Position numbers and translations under genes: made by a program
The notes under the pieces: generated by a model
What the model was told of the DNA's origin: nothing
Databases searched by the model: none
The model's input: only the letters and a program-made list of their open reading frames with translations
Shown: piece by piece, positions 37,507 to 46,700 of the stretch
Position numbering within the stretch: position 1 is the first letter of the stretch
Layout: each line of letters begins with the position of its first letter
NCBI RefSeq assembly: GCF_024298845.1
Contig: NZ_CP101156.1
Coordinates: 3,286,001-3,350,000, forward strand
Source: Natronosalvus amylolyticus
Lineage (GTDB): Archaea > Halobacteriota > Halobacteria > Halobacteriales > Natrialbaceae
DNA: 64,000 nt
Direction of reading: 5' to 3'

Positions 37507-38817
37507 TTAGTCCCAGGCGTCTCGGATGCGTGCTTCGGCGTCTTCCATCGCGTCTTCGATCGACTTGCTGTCGGTGAGGTACGCGATGAATTCGTCTTCG
37601 GTTGGTTCCCAGACCTGGTTCATCTCCGGGCTGGCCGGCATCGGGATACCCTGCTCGACGGCGCCGGCGAATCCTTGCACTGCATCCGGCAGTTCGTCGG
37701 CTTCGTCGTCGTCCTCGACGAACGCATTGTGGACCGGAATGAAACCGTGCTGGTCGGCCATCTGGGAAACGATTGCCGTGTTCGAGGTGTACCACTCGGC
37801 GAATGCGACTGCGGCGTCGGCGCGCTCTTCGTCTTCGTCCATTTCGGACGTGAAGTACATGAGCTGGAACCCGGAGTAGGGGCTCGGCGTGTGGCCATTG
37901 ACTTCCGGCCACGGTGCCGTGCCGACTTCGAAGTCGGTCACGTCCCCGACGAACCACGGGCCGTTGAACGCGAACGGGGCGTTCCCTTCGAGGAACACGG
38001 ATGCCTGTGCGTCGTACTCGTAGTCGGCGGCCATGTACGGCTCGAACAGTTCCTCTTTGATGAACTCGAAGCCGCGAATACTCTCTTCGTTCGTCAGGCC
38101 CAGTTCGCCACTGTCGTCGTCGTAGTAATAACCACCGAAGCCGTGCACCCACGCACTGTAGAAGTACGGGTCGAGCGGGTAGGAGAGCCCGTACGTTCCC
38201 TCTGCAGGGTCGTGGTGCTCGTCCATGATTTCTTGCATCTCCTCGAATGTTTCCGGTGGCTCGTCGACGTAGTCTTTGTTGTAGATCAGGCCGACGGTCT
38301 CGGCTGCGTGTGGGAGACCGATGGTCGCACCGTCGTACTGTGCGGCGTCGACCGCACCGGGGACGAAGTACTCCTCGAGGTCTATGCGGAGACGGTCGCT
38401 CTGGTCGCTGAGGAAGCCGGCCTCGTAGTCGCGGCCGGCCCAGTCGTGAGCCCACATGTGCATCTCGGGGCCTTCACCTGCTGGAATCGAGGCAGTGATC
38501 TGTTCTTCGAGTTCGGCGATTTCGTCAGCCGAGACGGTGACGTCGTAGTCGCCGTTGAACTGGTCGATGTTGCCTTCGAAGTCGGCCTGCTCGCCTTCCG
38601 ACAGCGAGTGCCAGATTTCGGCGTTTCCGGAGACGCCTTCGGGCTCAACGGTTGGCCAGTCTTCGTCCTCTTCGTATTCCTGGGAGTCGTCGTCACCACC
38701 GTTCCCACCATTGCCCCCGTTACCGTCGTCGTCGGGGTCTTCGGTACTAATACATCCTGCAAGGGCACCGGCTGCTGATGCACCTGCGAGGTACTTCACC
38801 AACGTTCTTCTATCCAT
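37507..38817 (-). CDS. malE: Maltodextrin-binding lipoprotein MalE-like
   Basis: 436 residues from the ATG at 38817 (MDRRTLVKYL); another ATG two codons earlier is possible. The chosen start lies about 26 nt after a TTATAA box, as a leaderless mRNA would. Twin-arginine signal with lipobox LAGC (Cys22), an Asp/Gly linker, then a CUT1 substrate-binding fold with IWHSLSEGE near the start. It hands maltose-type sugars to MalFG. Confidence 0.92.
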   Translation of the reverse strand: MDRRTLVKYLAGASAAGALAGCISTEDPDDDGNGGNGGNGGDDDSQEYEEDEDWPTVEPEGVSGNAEIWHSLSEGEQADFEGNIDQFNGDYDVTVSADEIAELEEQITASIPAGEGPEMHMWAHDWAGRDYEAGFLSDQSDRLRIDLEEYFVPGAVDAAQYDGATIGLPHAAETVGLIYNKDYVDEPPETFEEMQEIMDEHHDPAEGTYGLSYPLDPYFYSAWVHGFGGYYYDDDSGELGLTNEESIRGFEFIKEELFEPYMAADYEYDAQASVFLEGNAPFAFNGPWFVGDVTDFEVGTAPWPEVNGHTPSPYSGFQLMYFTSEMDEDEERADAAVAFAEWYTSNTAIVSQMADQHGFIPVHNAFVEDDDEADELPDAVQGFAGAVEQGIPMPASPEMNQVWEPTEDEFIAYLTDSKSIEDAMEDAEARIRDAWD

Positions 38818-38840
38818 TGCCATGGTGAATACGTGATGAA

Positions 38841-38846
38841 TTATAA
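38841..38846 (-). promoter_or_regulatory. TATA box of the malE operon
   Basis: TTATAA, centred about 26 nt upstream of the ATG at 38817, the expected distance for a leaderless transcript. This is what favours the second of the two possible malE starts. Confidence 0.45.
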
Positions 38847-39268
38847 CTTCACCTATTTAGTCCTTTGGATGTGGGTGGGAACCATTGACATATGTGGGCC
38901 GCTGTCGCCCTTCAACCGAGTATCGTCGTCGTCCGAAGGGTTCAGTGTCCACGCCCGACTCGAGCGGGATGATTCGAAGCCGACCCTCCCTTCCAGTACT
39001 TCGAGGCGTAACTGTCCGTTCTCGTTGACCCCAGTCTCGAGTCACACTTCGCTCGAGCCGGTCCGGATGGGGACGTACTCGTCGTCGGTTCGATCCTCGG
39101 GGACGCCGTTATCGAGCGGGAGCCTTGGAGGATTTGTGCCGGCATCGTATCCCGAACGCGTAGCGGTTCGGTGTCAGGTCGGCGGTGAGTGGAGTATCCA
39201 GTGTGGATCCCCTCTGCATAAAAGTACTACGAAATAGTGCATCACACGTTCGAAAATGAGGAAAAGAA

Positions 39269-39274
39269 TTATAT
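39269..39274 (+). promoter_or_regulatory. TATA box of malK
   Basis: TTATAT centred about 27 nt upstream of the ATG at 39299, consistent with a leaderless mRNA. Confidence 0.5.
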
Positions 39275-39298
39275 GTGCGATTGACCCACACCTAGTAA

Positions 39299-40429
39299 AT
39301 GGCGAGTCTGCAAGTTGAAAATCTCCGAAAGGAGTTCGACCGAGGAACCATCGTCGCCGTCGACGACGTCAACCTCGACGTGAAAGACGGTGAGTTCGTC
39401 ACTGTCGTCGGCCCCTCCGGCTGTGGGAAGACGACGACGCTTCGAATGATCGCTGGTCTCGAGAAACCGACCTCCGGTTCGATCTACCTCGACGGGGAGG
39501 ACGTGACGAAAAAGAGTGCGCGCCAGCGAGACATCGCGATGGTGTTCCAGAACTACGCGCTATACCCACACAAAACCGTGTTCCAGAACATGGAATTCGG
39601 CCTCCGGATGAGCACGGATCTCACGAAAGAAGAGCGCAAGGAGAAAGTTCAGTGGGCAGCCGAGATGATGGGCATCGGGGAACTGCTCGACCAGAAACCA
39701 GACGAGCTGTCTGGCGGCCAGAAACAACGCGTTGCGCTCGGTCGAGCGATCGTCCGAGAACCCAAACTCTTTCTGTTCGACGAACCGCTTTCGAACCTCG
39801 ACGCCAAGTTGCGAACGACGATGCGCGCCGAGATTCAGCGCCTTCAGGACGAACTCGGTATCACCGCCGTCTACGTCACCCACGACCAGGAGGAGGCGAT
39901 GACGATGGGGGACAAAATCGTCATCCTCGAGGACGGCGAACTCCAGCAGATCGGCGCGCCAACCCACGTCTACGAGAACCCGTCGAACGAGTTCGTCGGA
40001 GGCTTCGTGGGCTCGCCGTCGATGAACTTCATGGACGTCGTCGCCCGTGCCTCGGGTAACTCGCTCGTCTTGACCGACGGTGAAGCCTTCCGATACTCGC
40101 TCTCTCGAGAATACGCCGACAACATCGTGGTCGAAGACGGCCAGGAAGTCACACTCGGGATTCGCCCGGAGGACATCTATCCGGCTGAGCCGTCCGAAGA
40201 CGGTATCCAGACGCGCGTCGACGTCCTCGAGCCGGTCGGCAGCGATAACTACCTCTATCTCGAGATTCAGGAAGGATTTATCGCTCGCGTGAACGCGGAC
40301 GTGAAGCCGGGTATCGGTGACCCAATCGAGATCACGTTCGACGAATCGAAGATTCGACTGTTCGATGCGGACACGGGCGTTTCGTTGCTCGAGGCCGACG
40401 AGGCAGAAGCGCCAGCACCCGAGCCCTAA
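39299..40429 (+). CDS. Maltodextrin ABC transporter ATPase MalK/UgpC-like
   Basis: 376 residues. Walker A GPSGCGKTT (38-46), Q-loop Gln84, signature LSGGQ (137-141), Walker B LFLFDEPLSNL (157-167), then a TOBE/OB regulatory domain from about 240. It powers CUT1 sugar importers and is often shared among several. It is divergent from the malE operon; no permease gene follows it, so MalEFG is its natural partner. Confidence 0.92.
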   Translation: MASLQVENLRKEFDRGTIVAVDDVNLDVKDGEFVTVVGPSGCGKTTTLRMIAGLEKPTSGSIYLDGEDVTKKSARQRDIAMVFQNYALYPHKTVFQNMEFGLRMSTDLTKEERKEKVQWAAEMMGIGELLDQKPDELSGGQKQRVALGRAIVREPKLFLFDEPLSNLDAKLRTTMRAEIQRLQDELGITAVYVTHDQEEAMTMGDKIVILEDGELQQIGAPTHVYENPSNEFVGGFVGSPSMNFMDVVARASGNSLVLTDGEAFRYSLSREYADNIVVEDGQEVTLGIRPEDIYPAEPSEDGIQTRVDVLEPVGSDNYLYLEIQEGFIARVNADVKPGIGDPIEITFDESKIRLFDADTGVSLLEADEAEAPAPEP

Positions 40430-40638
40430 GGGGATTCGTTTTCGTCTCTTCTCGCTCAGTAATTCTTCACATATCGACAGACGTGAGGCGAGCCGTGGCC
40501 ACTCGAGTCTCCGTCCTCCGTCAAGCGTTGACTAACTGCTCAGTAGCTTCCCAACCCGTGGGGTAACGCAGGCGTTGCCGCTCGAAATCACCTACGAGTC
40601 GACGGTTGGGAGCGGACTCAGGAATCCCGGAATCGCTG

Positions 40639-42639
40639 TTACTCGAGCAGAACCTCGGCGTCGTCTGCAGAAATCGATGTTTGCAACTCACCGACGGACT
40701 CGAGATGCGCAACCGTCGCGAGCCGCAACGCGTGGGGCCACCCGAGTGGGGTTGCGCTGTCGGGCGTCCCATCGTCGAATACCTGTTCGGGCAGGTAGCC
40801 GTTCTCGAGACAGAGGCTCCCGTCGGGGAGCAACTCGCCGAGCAACTCCCGCGAGCGCTCGTAGTAGCTCTCGTCCTCGAGGAAGGTTGCGAAGGCGGCC
40901 GTCGCGTTCGCTCCCCAGGCCGTCGACACGGTCCATATCTTCTCGTCGACCTGCGTTCGGGTTCGCCAGTCGTCGCCTTCGAAGCGAATGAGGCCGGCAA
41001 CTGCGTCAGTTTCCCGGTAAAGCCCCTCGAGCGTTGTATCGACGTGCTGTCGGAGCCGTTCTCGCCGCTCGTCTTCGATGGGTCCGATTTCGGCGTAGGC
41101 GACGTGGGCGTCCACCAGCGCGAACGAACTCGAGTCCAGGCGCGTGTCGAGGTTCCCATCGTGTTCGCGCAGCGCGTAGATACCGCGGTCGGTATCCCAG
41201 AGCGTGTCCAATCCCTCGTAGACGCGACGGGCCTGTTCGGCACTGTGCTCGCGCAGGTCGGTGTCGAACGGGGCACGCGCAACCGAGGCGTAGGCGTGTA
41301 AGAAGGTTGCGGCGGTGTGAACGAATCGACCGGCCATGTTCTCCCAGGCGTTCTGGCAGGCGATGGGCAACCCATCGTCGGCCAGCGTCTCGTCGAGCCC
41401 TTCGATTGCGCGTTCGACGACGGGTTCGACTTCGTGGCGGCGCTTTTCGCTCGTTTCCGCGTAGGCGGCCAGATACGAGAGGACGCTCGCGGACTGGTCT
41501 GCCTGATAGTCGATGCCCTCACCGCCCAGCCGGTCGTTCGCCCAGCCGGGGGCGAGGGTGCCGTCGTCCGGCCAGACCCGATGTGGCCAGGTGCCGTCCT
41601 CGAGCTGGACGTCGGCGTAGAACGCGGCGCTGTGTTCGTGCTGGGGCTCGAGGCCGAGGTCGAACTCGGCGTCCGTCTCGAGCAGGAAGCGGGCGATTTC
41701 GGCGTCGTCGCGGAACCAGGTGTAGCCATAGCCACCGGAGTACTCGAAGTGCGGGTCGAAGTCGGGACCGGCCATGCGACTGCCGCGGGCGCTCGAGAGC
41801 ACCGAGAGGACGCGCAGGTCGTCGACGACCGTCTGGCAGTCGATGCCCGTCTCGATGCGGGGTGCGATTTCCCGAAGCGTCGCCTCGTTGTCGAGTCGAG
41901 CGGCCTGATCGGACAGTTCGGCGACAACTTTCGCCGACTCGGGTCGCTCGGTCACCTGTGAAACGACGGTCGCGCTGCCGTCATCGAACGGGACGAACCC
42001 GAGCACGTAGCCGCCGAGGCGTCCGTCTTCGTACTGGCCGGTTTCGCCGCCGTTCGGATACGTCGCTGGTGCCCCGTCGAGGACGTCGGCCAGCCGTTCT
42101 GGCAACTGCCCGGCGACCGATTCGAACGTCGGCGCACTCGCCAGGAAGTCGTGTTCGTCACGGTGGTAGACCTCGACGACACCCGGTTCGTCGTAGACGA
42201 GTTGGCCGATTCGCTCGTCGCGCCCGCCCGGAGCGAAGGAGACGAAGGCGGCGAGTGCATCCGGCTCGCCTTCGGTCACCGTGACGTGGGTGACGTGGGT
42301 GTCTTCGAGGGTCACGTCCAGTCGCTCGAGTGTGAACGCCTCGGTTTCGAAGGTCGTCTCGACGAGTGCGGTTGCACCCACGTAGCGCTGTGTGCTGGCC
42401 GTGACGGTATCGAGCCAGGTGACCTCGCCGTCGATGCGAACCCCAAATCGGGAGCGATCGATACCGTACCGTCCAGTGAGTGGATACGAGAAATCACGAA
42501 GCGAACCGTCACGGCCGACGTGAAGCGTACGGCCAGCGAGTCCTGAAAACCGGCCCGTCGTCGTCCGACGCTCACCGGGAAAGAGCGTCTCCGAACCCCG
42601 GTGTTGTTTGTAGTCGTCCAGCGCAGCGCGGAGTGTCAT
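40639..42639 (-). CDS. GH15 glucoamylase-like glycoside hydrolase
   Basis: 666 residues. N-terminal beta-sandwich (about 1-280), then an (alpha/alpha)6 barrel with the RDDAEIARFLLE segment, NDRLGGEGIDYQADQS and TRTQVDEKIWTVS typical of GH15. It removes glucose from the ends of alpha-glucans. No signal peptide, so it is cytoplasmic and complements the GH13 enzyme: endo-attack plus glucose release. Divergent from trmB. Confidence 0.88.
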   Translation of the reverse strand: MTLRAALDDYKQHRGSETLFPGERRTTTGRFSGLAGRTLHVGRDGSLRDFSYPLTGRYGIDRSRFGVRIDGEVTWLDTVTASTQRYVGATALVETTFETEAFTLERLDVTLEDTHVTHVTVTEGEPDALAAFVSFAPGGRDERIGQLVYDEPGVVEVYHRDEHDFLASAPTFESVAGQLPERLADVLDGAPATYPNGGETGQYEDGRLGGYVLGFVPFDDGSATVVSQVTERPESAKVVAELSDQAARLDNEATLREIAPRIETGIDCQTVVDDLRVLSVLSSARGSRMAGPDFDPHFEYSGGYGYTWFRDDAEIARFLLETDAEFDLGLEPQHEHSAAFYADVQLEDGTWPHRVWPDDGTLAPGWANDRLGGEGIDYQADQSASVLSYLAAYAETSEKRRHEVEPVVERAIEGLDETLADDGLPIACQNAWENMAGRFVHTAATFLHAYASVARAPFDTDLREHSAEQARRVYEGLDTLWDTDRGIYALREHDGNLDTRLDSSSFALVDAHVAYAEIGPIEDERRERLRQHVDTTLEGLYRETDAVAGLIRFEGDDWRTRTQVDEKIWTVSTAWGANATAAFATFLEDESYYERSRELLGELLPDGSLCLENGYLPEQVFDDGTPDSATPLGWPHALRLATVAHLESVGELQTSISADDAEVLLE

Positions 42640-42834
42640 TGTCTCTCACCAGGAACGGTGGGTACAAAAATTTGTTGTAAAATTAGTTCACGGTTTGGCA
42701 TGGTGTAGACTCGAGTGAGCTGTCTGTGTCCACTCGAGTACCAATCCGTGAGCGCGACGATTACCAGGGTGGTCTGCACGAATTGTCGGCAGCTGGTCCG
42801 AACACTCATTGCATCTGAATCATGTACTCATTGT

Positions 42835-43896
42835 ATGGATGATTCGACGCTCTCGGACCGCCTTCGGCAACTCGGGCTGTCCGAAAAAGAGGTGGATACC
42901 TATCTCACGATTCTCGAACACGGTGAGGCGAAAGCGAGCACGGTTGCGGATGACGCCGGTGTCTCCAAACGGTACGTCTACAGCGTGAGCGAAAAACTCG
43001 ACGAACGCGGCTTCGTCGACGTCATCGATCACGCCGTTCCGACCACGATCCGGGCCAACCCGCCCGATGAAGTTATCGCGGCACTGACGACGGATCTCGA
43101 GTCGCTCGAGCCAGAACTCAAGAACCGCTACGGCAACGTCTCCGAACAGGAGCGCGAGTTCGAGGTGATCAAGACACGGACGACGATCATGAAGCGGATC
43201 ACCCAACTGCTCGAGCGGGCCGAGGAGGAGGTAACGCTCTCGGTACCAGCCGCCTTACTCGAGGAAATCGAAGACGCACTCGAGGCGACGGTCGATCGCG
43301 GCGTCATGGTCATTTTACTGGTGACGGGTGACGACTCCCTTCCGGAATCACGTTTTTCGGGACTTGCGAGTATCGCCCGTAGCTGGGGCGAAAACGCTCC
43401 GCTGATAGTGACCGCTGACCAGCACCTCGGACTCTTCGCGCCGAATGAGATGCTGGTTCGGTCGAACTCCGGCAAACAGGGAATCGCCATCTCGCAGGCC
43501 CAGCTGGTCCCCATCATCGTCGGTTCGTTCTTCGGGAACTACTGGCCGATGGCCGAACAGGTGTACGTCACCGAACCGGACGTCCTCCCGCGGACCTACA
43601 CCGATTTCCGTCACGGCGTGCTCCAGTCGACGCTTCACCTCGAGGCGGGCCACGACATCCTCGTTCGGGCCGAAGCACGCCCGGTTCGAACGGACGAATA
43701 CGCTACCATCGAAGGGCAACTCGTCGGCGTTCGACAGAGCCTACTCGAGCCAACGCGTGACACCTTCGCCGTCGAAAACGCGCTCATCCTCGAACTCGAG
43801 AGCGAAGACGACGAGGACACAATCGTCACGGTCGGTGGGAAAGGCGCGTTCGTCGAGGATTACGAGGCGAATTCGGTGACGCTCGAGCGAGTGTAA
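42835..43896 (+). CDS. TrmB family sugar-responsive transcriptional regulator
   Basis: 353 residues from ATG at 42835 (MDDSTLSDRL); the frame opens earlier, but that part looks non-coding. N-terminal winged helix about 1-80 (LSEKEVDTYLTILEHG), a coiled-coil stretch about 90-130, and a C-terminal sugar-binding domain. TrmB proteins control maltose/trehalose or glucose genes in Thermococcales and haloarchaea. Its place beside the maltodextrin genes and divergent from the GH15 gene makes it the likely local regulator. Confidence 0.88.
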   Translation: MDDSTLSDRLRQLGLSEKEVDTYLTILEHGEAKASTVADDAGVSKRYVYSVSEKLDERGFVDVIDHAVPTTIRANPPDEVIAALTTDLESLEPELKNRYGNVSEQEREFEVIKTRTTIMKRITQLLERAEEEVTLSVPAALLEEIEDALEATVDRGVMVILLVTGDDSLPESRFSGLASIARSWGENAPLIVTADQHLGLFAPNEMLVRSNSGKQGIAISQAQLVPIIVGSFFGNYWPMAEQVYVTEPDVLPRTYTDFRHGVLQSTLHLEAGHDILVRAEARPVRTDEYATIEGQLVGVRQSLLEPTRDTFAVENALILELESEDDEDTIVTVGGKGAFVEDYEANSVTLERV

Positions 43897-44065
43897 TGGT
43901 GATTCGTGGACCTATCGGGACACTCGGGCGGCCCCGTCTCCACTCGAGTGTCTGGAGTGCTCCGTCACACGTTCAGGCTTGACGAACCACTCAGGTCTTC
44001 CACAAATCGATACAATCGCGTTCGTCGTCCACCACACTTAGGCTCACGGCCGCTATAATCCACTC

Positions 44066-44716
44066 GTGGTTCCGACACCCGCCGTCGAGTTCGAACTGCT
44101 TGGCTGGCCAGCCGATGGGCCGACGCTCCGACTCGATTATCGACGCTTCAGCTACGCTGGAAAGTTCGTCATGTCGAACACGGGCAAGGCCGTGCTCAAA
44201 CGGGAGGGGAAGTCGGTTCCCTCGAGTAACACCGGTTCGACGCCAGTTCGGGAGCTTCCGTACGCGACGGCCGTACTGGCCGCGGTGGCGTTCAACGAAG
44301 ACCGAACCGACGCGTCGACGCTGTGGCTCCGTTACGTCACCGTCGACAGCGAGTTTCGAGGCCAAGGGCTCGGACCAGAACTCATCTCTCGCGTGCGCGA
44401 CCTGGCACTCGAGCGTGGCTACGGCAGCTTACAAATCGCCGTCAACAACCCCTTTGCGTACGACGCTCTCTGGAAAGCCGGGTTTACGTTCACCGGTGAG
44501 ACCACAGGGCTGGCCGAACTGATTCTGGTCCATCCCGTCTCGCCTCCTGCGACGGGCACGGAGCTGTCTCCCTCAGCCGGGGTCGACGACCGCCTTCTCG
44601 CCCACTATCGCGACGGTCTCGAGCAGTTTCGATCACAGGACCGCGATCGGTCTCCGGACGAACGTCGCTTCCTCGAGCGTCGCCTCGAGAACGGCCCGCC
44701 GTCACGTTCGACGTAA
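44066..44716 (+). CDS. GNAT family N-acetyltransferase
   Basis: 216 residues from GTG at 44066 (MVPTPAVEFE). The acetyl-CoA loop reads VTVDSEFRGQGLGPELISRV, followed by AVNNPFAYDALWKAGF, a normal GNAT C-terminal half. The last 60 residues are polar and charged, probably disordered. Substrate unknown. It precedes fen1 by 78 bp on the same strand, a possible co-transcription. Confidence 0.85.
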   Translation: MVPTPAVEFELLGWPADGPTLRLDYRRFSYAGKFVMSNTGKAVLKREGKSVPSSNTGSTPVRELPYATAVLAAVAFNEDRTDASTLWLRYVTVDSEFRGQGLGPELISRVRDLALERGYGSLQIAVNNPFAYDALWKAGFTFTGETTGLAELILVHPVSPPATGTELSPSAGVDDRLLAHYRDGLEQFRSQDRDRSPDERRFLERRLENGPPSRST

Positions 44717-44794
44717 TCGGGGTGGACAGAAACGGCCCCACCACGCCAACGGCGAACACAACCTTTCAAACCCTCTCGCCCCAAGGAACTTCCA

Positions 44795-45772
44795 ATGGGA
44801 AACGCAGCACTTCGTGATATCGCCGTCATCCAGGACGTGCCGTTCGAAGATATCGAGGGTGTCGTCGCCGTCGACGCACACAACTGGCTCTATCGCTATC
44901 TGACGACGACGGTCAAGTGGACCTCGAGCGAGAAGTACACGACCGACGATGGCACTGAAGTCGCGAACCTGATCGGAATCATCCAGGGATTGCCGAAGTT
45001 CTTCGAACACGATATCGTCCCGGTGATGGTGTTCGACGGCGGCCCCTCGGAACTGAAAGCCGACGAAATCGCAGATCGGCGCGAACAACGCGAGGTGTAC
45101 GAGGAACAACTCGAACGGGCCCGAAAGGAGGGTGACACCGTCGCTATCGCCCAACTCGAATCTCGAACCCAGCGGCTGACGCCAACGATTCAGGAGACCA
45201 GCCGCGAACTGCTCGAACTGCTCGACGTGCCGGTGGTCGAAGCGCCCGCAGAGGGTGAAGCTCAGGCGGCACACATGGTCAAACGCGGCGACGCCGACTA
45301 CGTCGGGTCAGAAGATTACGACGCACTCCTCTTTGGCGCCCCGTACACGCTCAGGCAACTGACCAGTAAGGGCGACCCCGAACTGATGGACCTCGAGGCG
45401 ACGCTCACGGCTCACGACCTCACGCTCGAGCAACTGATCGACGCGGCCATCCTGATCGGGACGGACTTCAACGAGGGAATTCGCGGAATCGGACCCAAGA
45501 CGGCACTCTCTGAAATTGGCGAACACGGTGACCTCTGGAGCGTACTCGAGGCTCGCGGTGACCACATCGAACACGGCGACCGGGTCCGACAGCTGTTTCG
45601 CGACCCGAACGTGACCGACGAGTACGAGTTCGAGACGAGCCTCGAACCGGACCTCGAGTCGGCCAGACAGTACGTCGTCGACGAGTGGGGCGTCGATGCC
45701 GGGGAAGTCGAGCGCGGTTTCGAGCGGATCGAGGCGAGCGTCGTGCAGACGGGGCTCGATTCCTGGACGTGA
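44795..45772 (+). CDS. fen: Flap endonuclease FEN-1
   Basis: 325 residues, standard archaeal length. Metal ligands lie in [44 protein letters not shown] and [14 protein letters not shown], the last with the H3TH loop. It cuts 5' flaps during Okazaki fragment maturation and repair. The C-terminal QTGLDSWT resembles the PCNA-binding box (QxxLxxFF) but ends in Trp-Thr, not two aromatics, which may weaken PCNA contact. Confidence 0.95.
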   Translation: MGNAALRDIAVIQDVPFEDIEGVVAVDAHNWLYRYLTTTVKWTSSEKYTTDDGTEVANLIGIIQGLPKFFEHDIVPVMVFDGGPSELKADEIADRREQREVYEEQLERARKEGDTVAIAQLESRTQRLTPTIQETSRELLELLDVPVVEAPAEGEAQAAHMVKRGDADYVGSEDYDALLFGAPYTLRQLTSKGDPELMDLEATLTAHDLTLEQLIDAAILIGTDFNEGIRGIGPKTALSEIGEHGDLWSVLEARGDHIEHGDRVRQLFRDPNVTDEYEFETSLEPDLESARQYVVDEWGVDAGEVERGFERIEASVVQTGLDSWT

Positions 45773-45784
45773 GTGCGGTCTCGT

Positions 45785-46630
45785 TCACGCCGTGATCGGT
45801 GTCCGGTCGCTGCTCGCGAGATACAGAGCCGTCGTCAGCCAGAGTGCGATCATGAATCCGATGAGCCCTATCGGGCCCGGATCTTCGAATCCTCGAAAGC
45901 CGGTTACAATGTAGAGCAGTGCGCACACTCCGATCGGTACGCCGACGTACACCGACACGGTGGCCAGTGTATTCGGTCCCTTTGGTGGTGTCGTTATCTG
46001 GATAAACAGTCCCGCGAGCGTAACGATGGACAGCGGGACTAACACGAACATGCTCACTATCGAGAACCCGAATGAAATACCGTGTTGTGGAGCGATTAAC
46101 AACGCATAGATCAACGTTACGGGGGCGATGACCGCATAGATGAAGAGGACGTATCGCCATCTCTGTGCGGTCTCCGGCTTCCGTTCACCACTCTCTCGAA
46201 GAAGACGCGTCGTTATCCACTGGCCGAACAGTGCGCTGATAGACGTAATCACGACGGTGAAGCCAACACCGATTGCGACGACGATCGGTGTCGCAATCAC
46301 CCCGGCGAGGCCGATTCTCGAGGAGGCCGAAGGAAGACTGGTGAGTGTGTTGGCCAGAAAGACGATCATCGTCCCGATCGAACCGGCCATCCCGGCCCAG
46401 ATCCCCGCCCGACGCGTTTCTGTCGGCCGGTCGGTATAGAGGTAGCCAACGAGTAACCCTGCCAGCAGAACCGGCGCTCCCGACAGAGAGCCACCGATGA
46501 CCACGACGTCGTCGGCTACCGGTTCCCAGGAGAGGGCGACGGTAAACGGGACGGACGTGAGTCCGACCAAGATCGCTAGCCGTAACGAGGAATCGGTGAG
46601 GCCAGCACGAAGCGCGTGCAGTGAGGACAT
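45785..46630 (-). CDS. Multi-span membrane protein, DUF5518-like
   Basis: 281 residues from ATG at 46630 (MSSLHALRAG). Eight hydrophobic spans are visible, with a glycine-rich fold near the start (VIGGSLSGAPVLLAGLLVGYLY) that resembles the four-helix haloarchaeal DUF5518 family, here apparently doubled in length. Function unknown. Convergent with fen1, 12 bp apart. Confidence 0.68.
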   Translation of the reverse strand: MSSLHALRAGLTDSSLRLAILVGLTSVPFTVALSWEPVADDVVVIGGSLSGAPVLLAGLLVGYLYTDRPTETRRAGIWAGMAGSIGTMIVFLANTLTSLPSASSRIGLAGVIATPIVVAIGVGFTVVITSISALFGQWITTRLLRESGERKPETAQRWRYVLFIYAVIAPVTLIYALLIAPQHGISFGFSIVSMFVLVPLSIVTLAGLFIQITTPPKGPNTLATVSVYVGVPIGVCALLYIVTGFRGFEDPGPIGLIGFMIALWLTTALYLASSDRTPITA

Positions 46631-46700
46631 CGGTCGTCCGATGCATACTGCACCGATTCGTATTACTATTCCGAATTCTATCTCCTGGATAAAAAGTGGG

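Larger units (their letters stand above)
38824..39298. other. Divergent promoter region malE / malK
   Basis: 475 bp between the divergent malE and malK starts. It holds both promoters (entries at 38841 and 39269). I see no gene and no clear copy of the TACT-N7/8-GAGTA motif reported for a haloarchaeal TrmB; a short inverted repeat ACTA-CGAAA-TAGT near 39226 is the only candidate operator. Confidence 0.6.

Noticed and set aside
37468-38778. Long open frame opposite malE (436 codons)
   Set aside because: It is the GC-rich complement of a clearly conserved binding protein; Val/Asp/Gly-heavy composition and no domain.
38824-39298. TrmB operator of the TACT-N7/8-GAGTA type near malE/malK
   Set aside because: GAGTA occurs at about 39192 but no TACT lies at the needed distance, so it was not annotated.
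41034-42284. Arg-rich 416-codon frame opposite the GH15 gene
   Set aside because: Extreme Arg content is what GC-rich third positions give in a shifted frame; no plausible halophilic protein looks like this.
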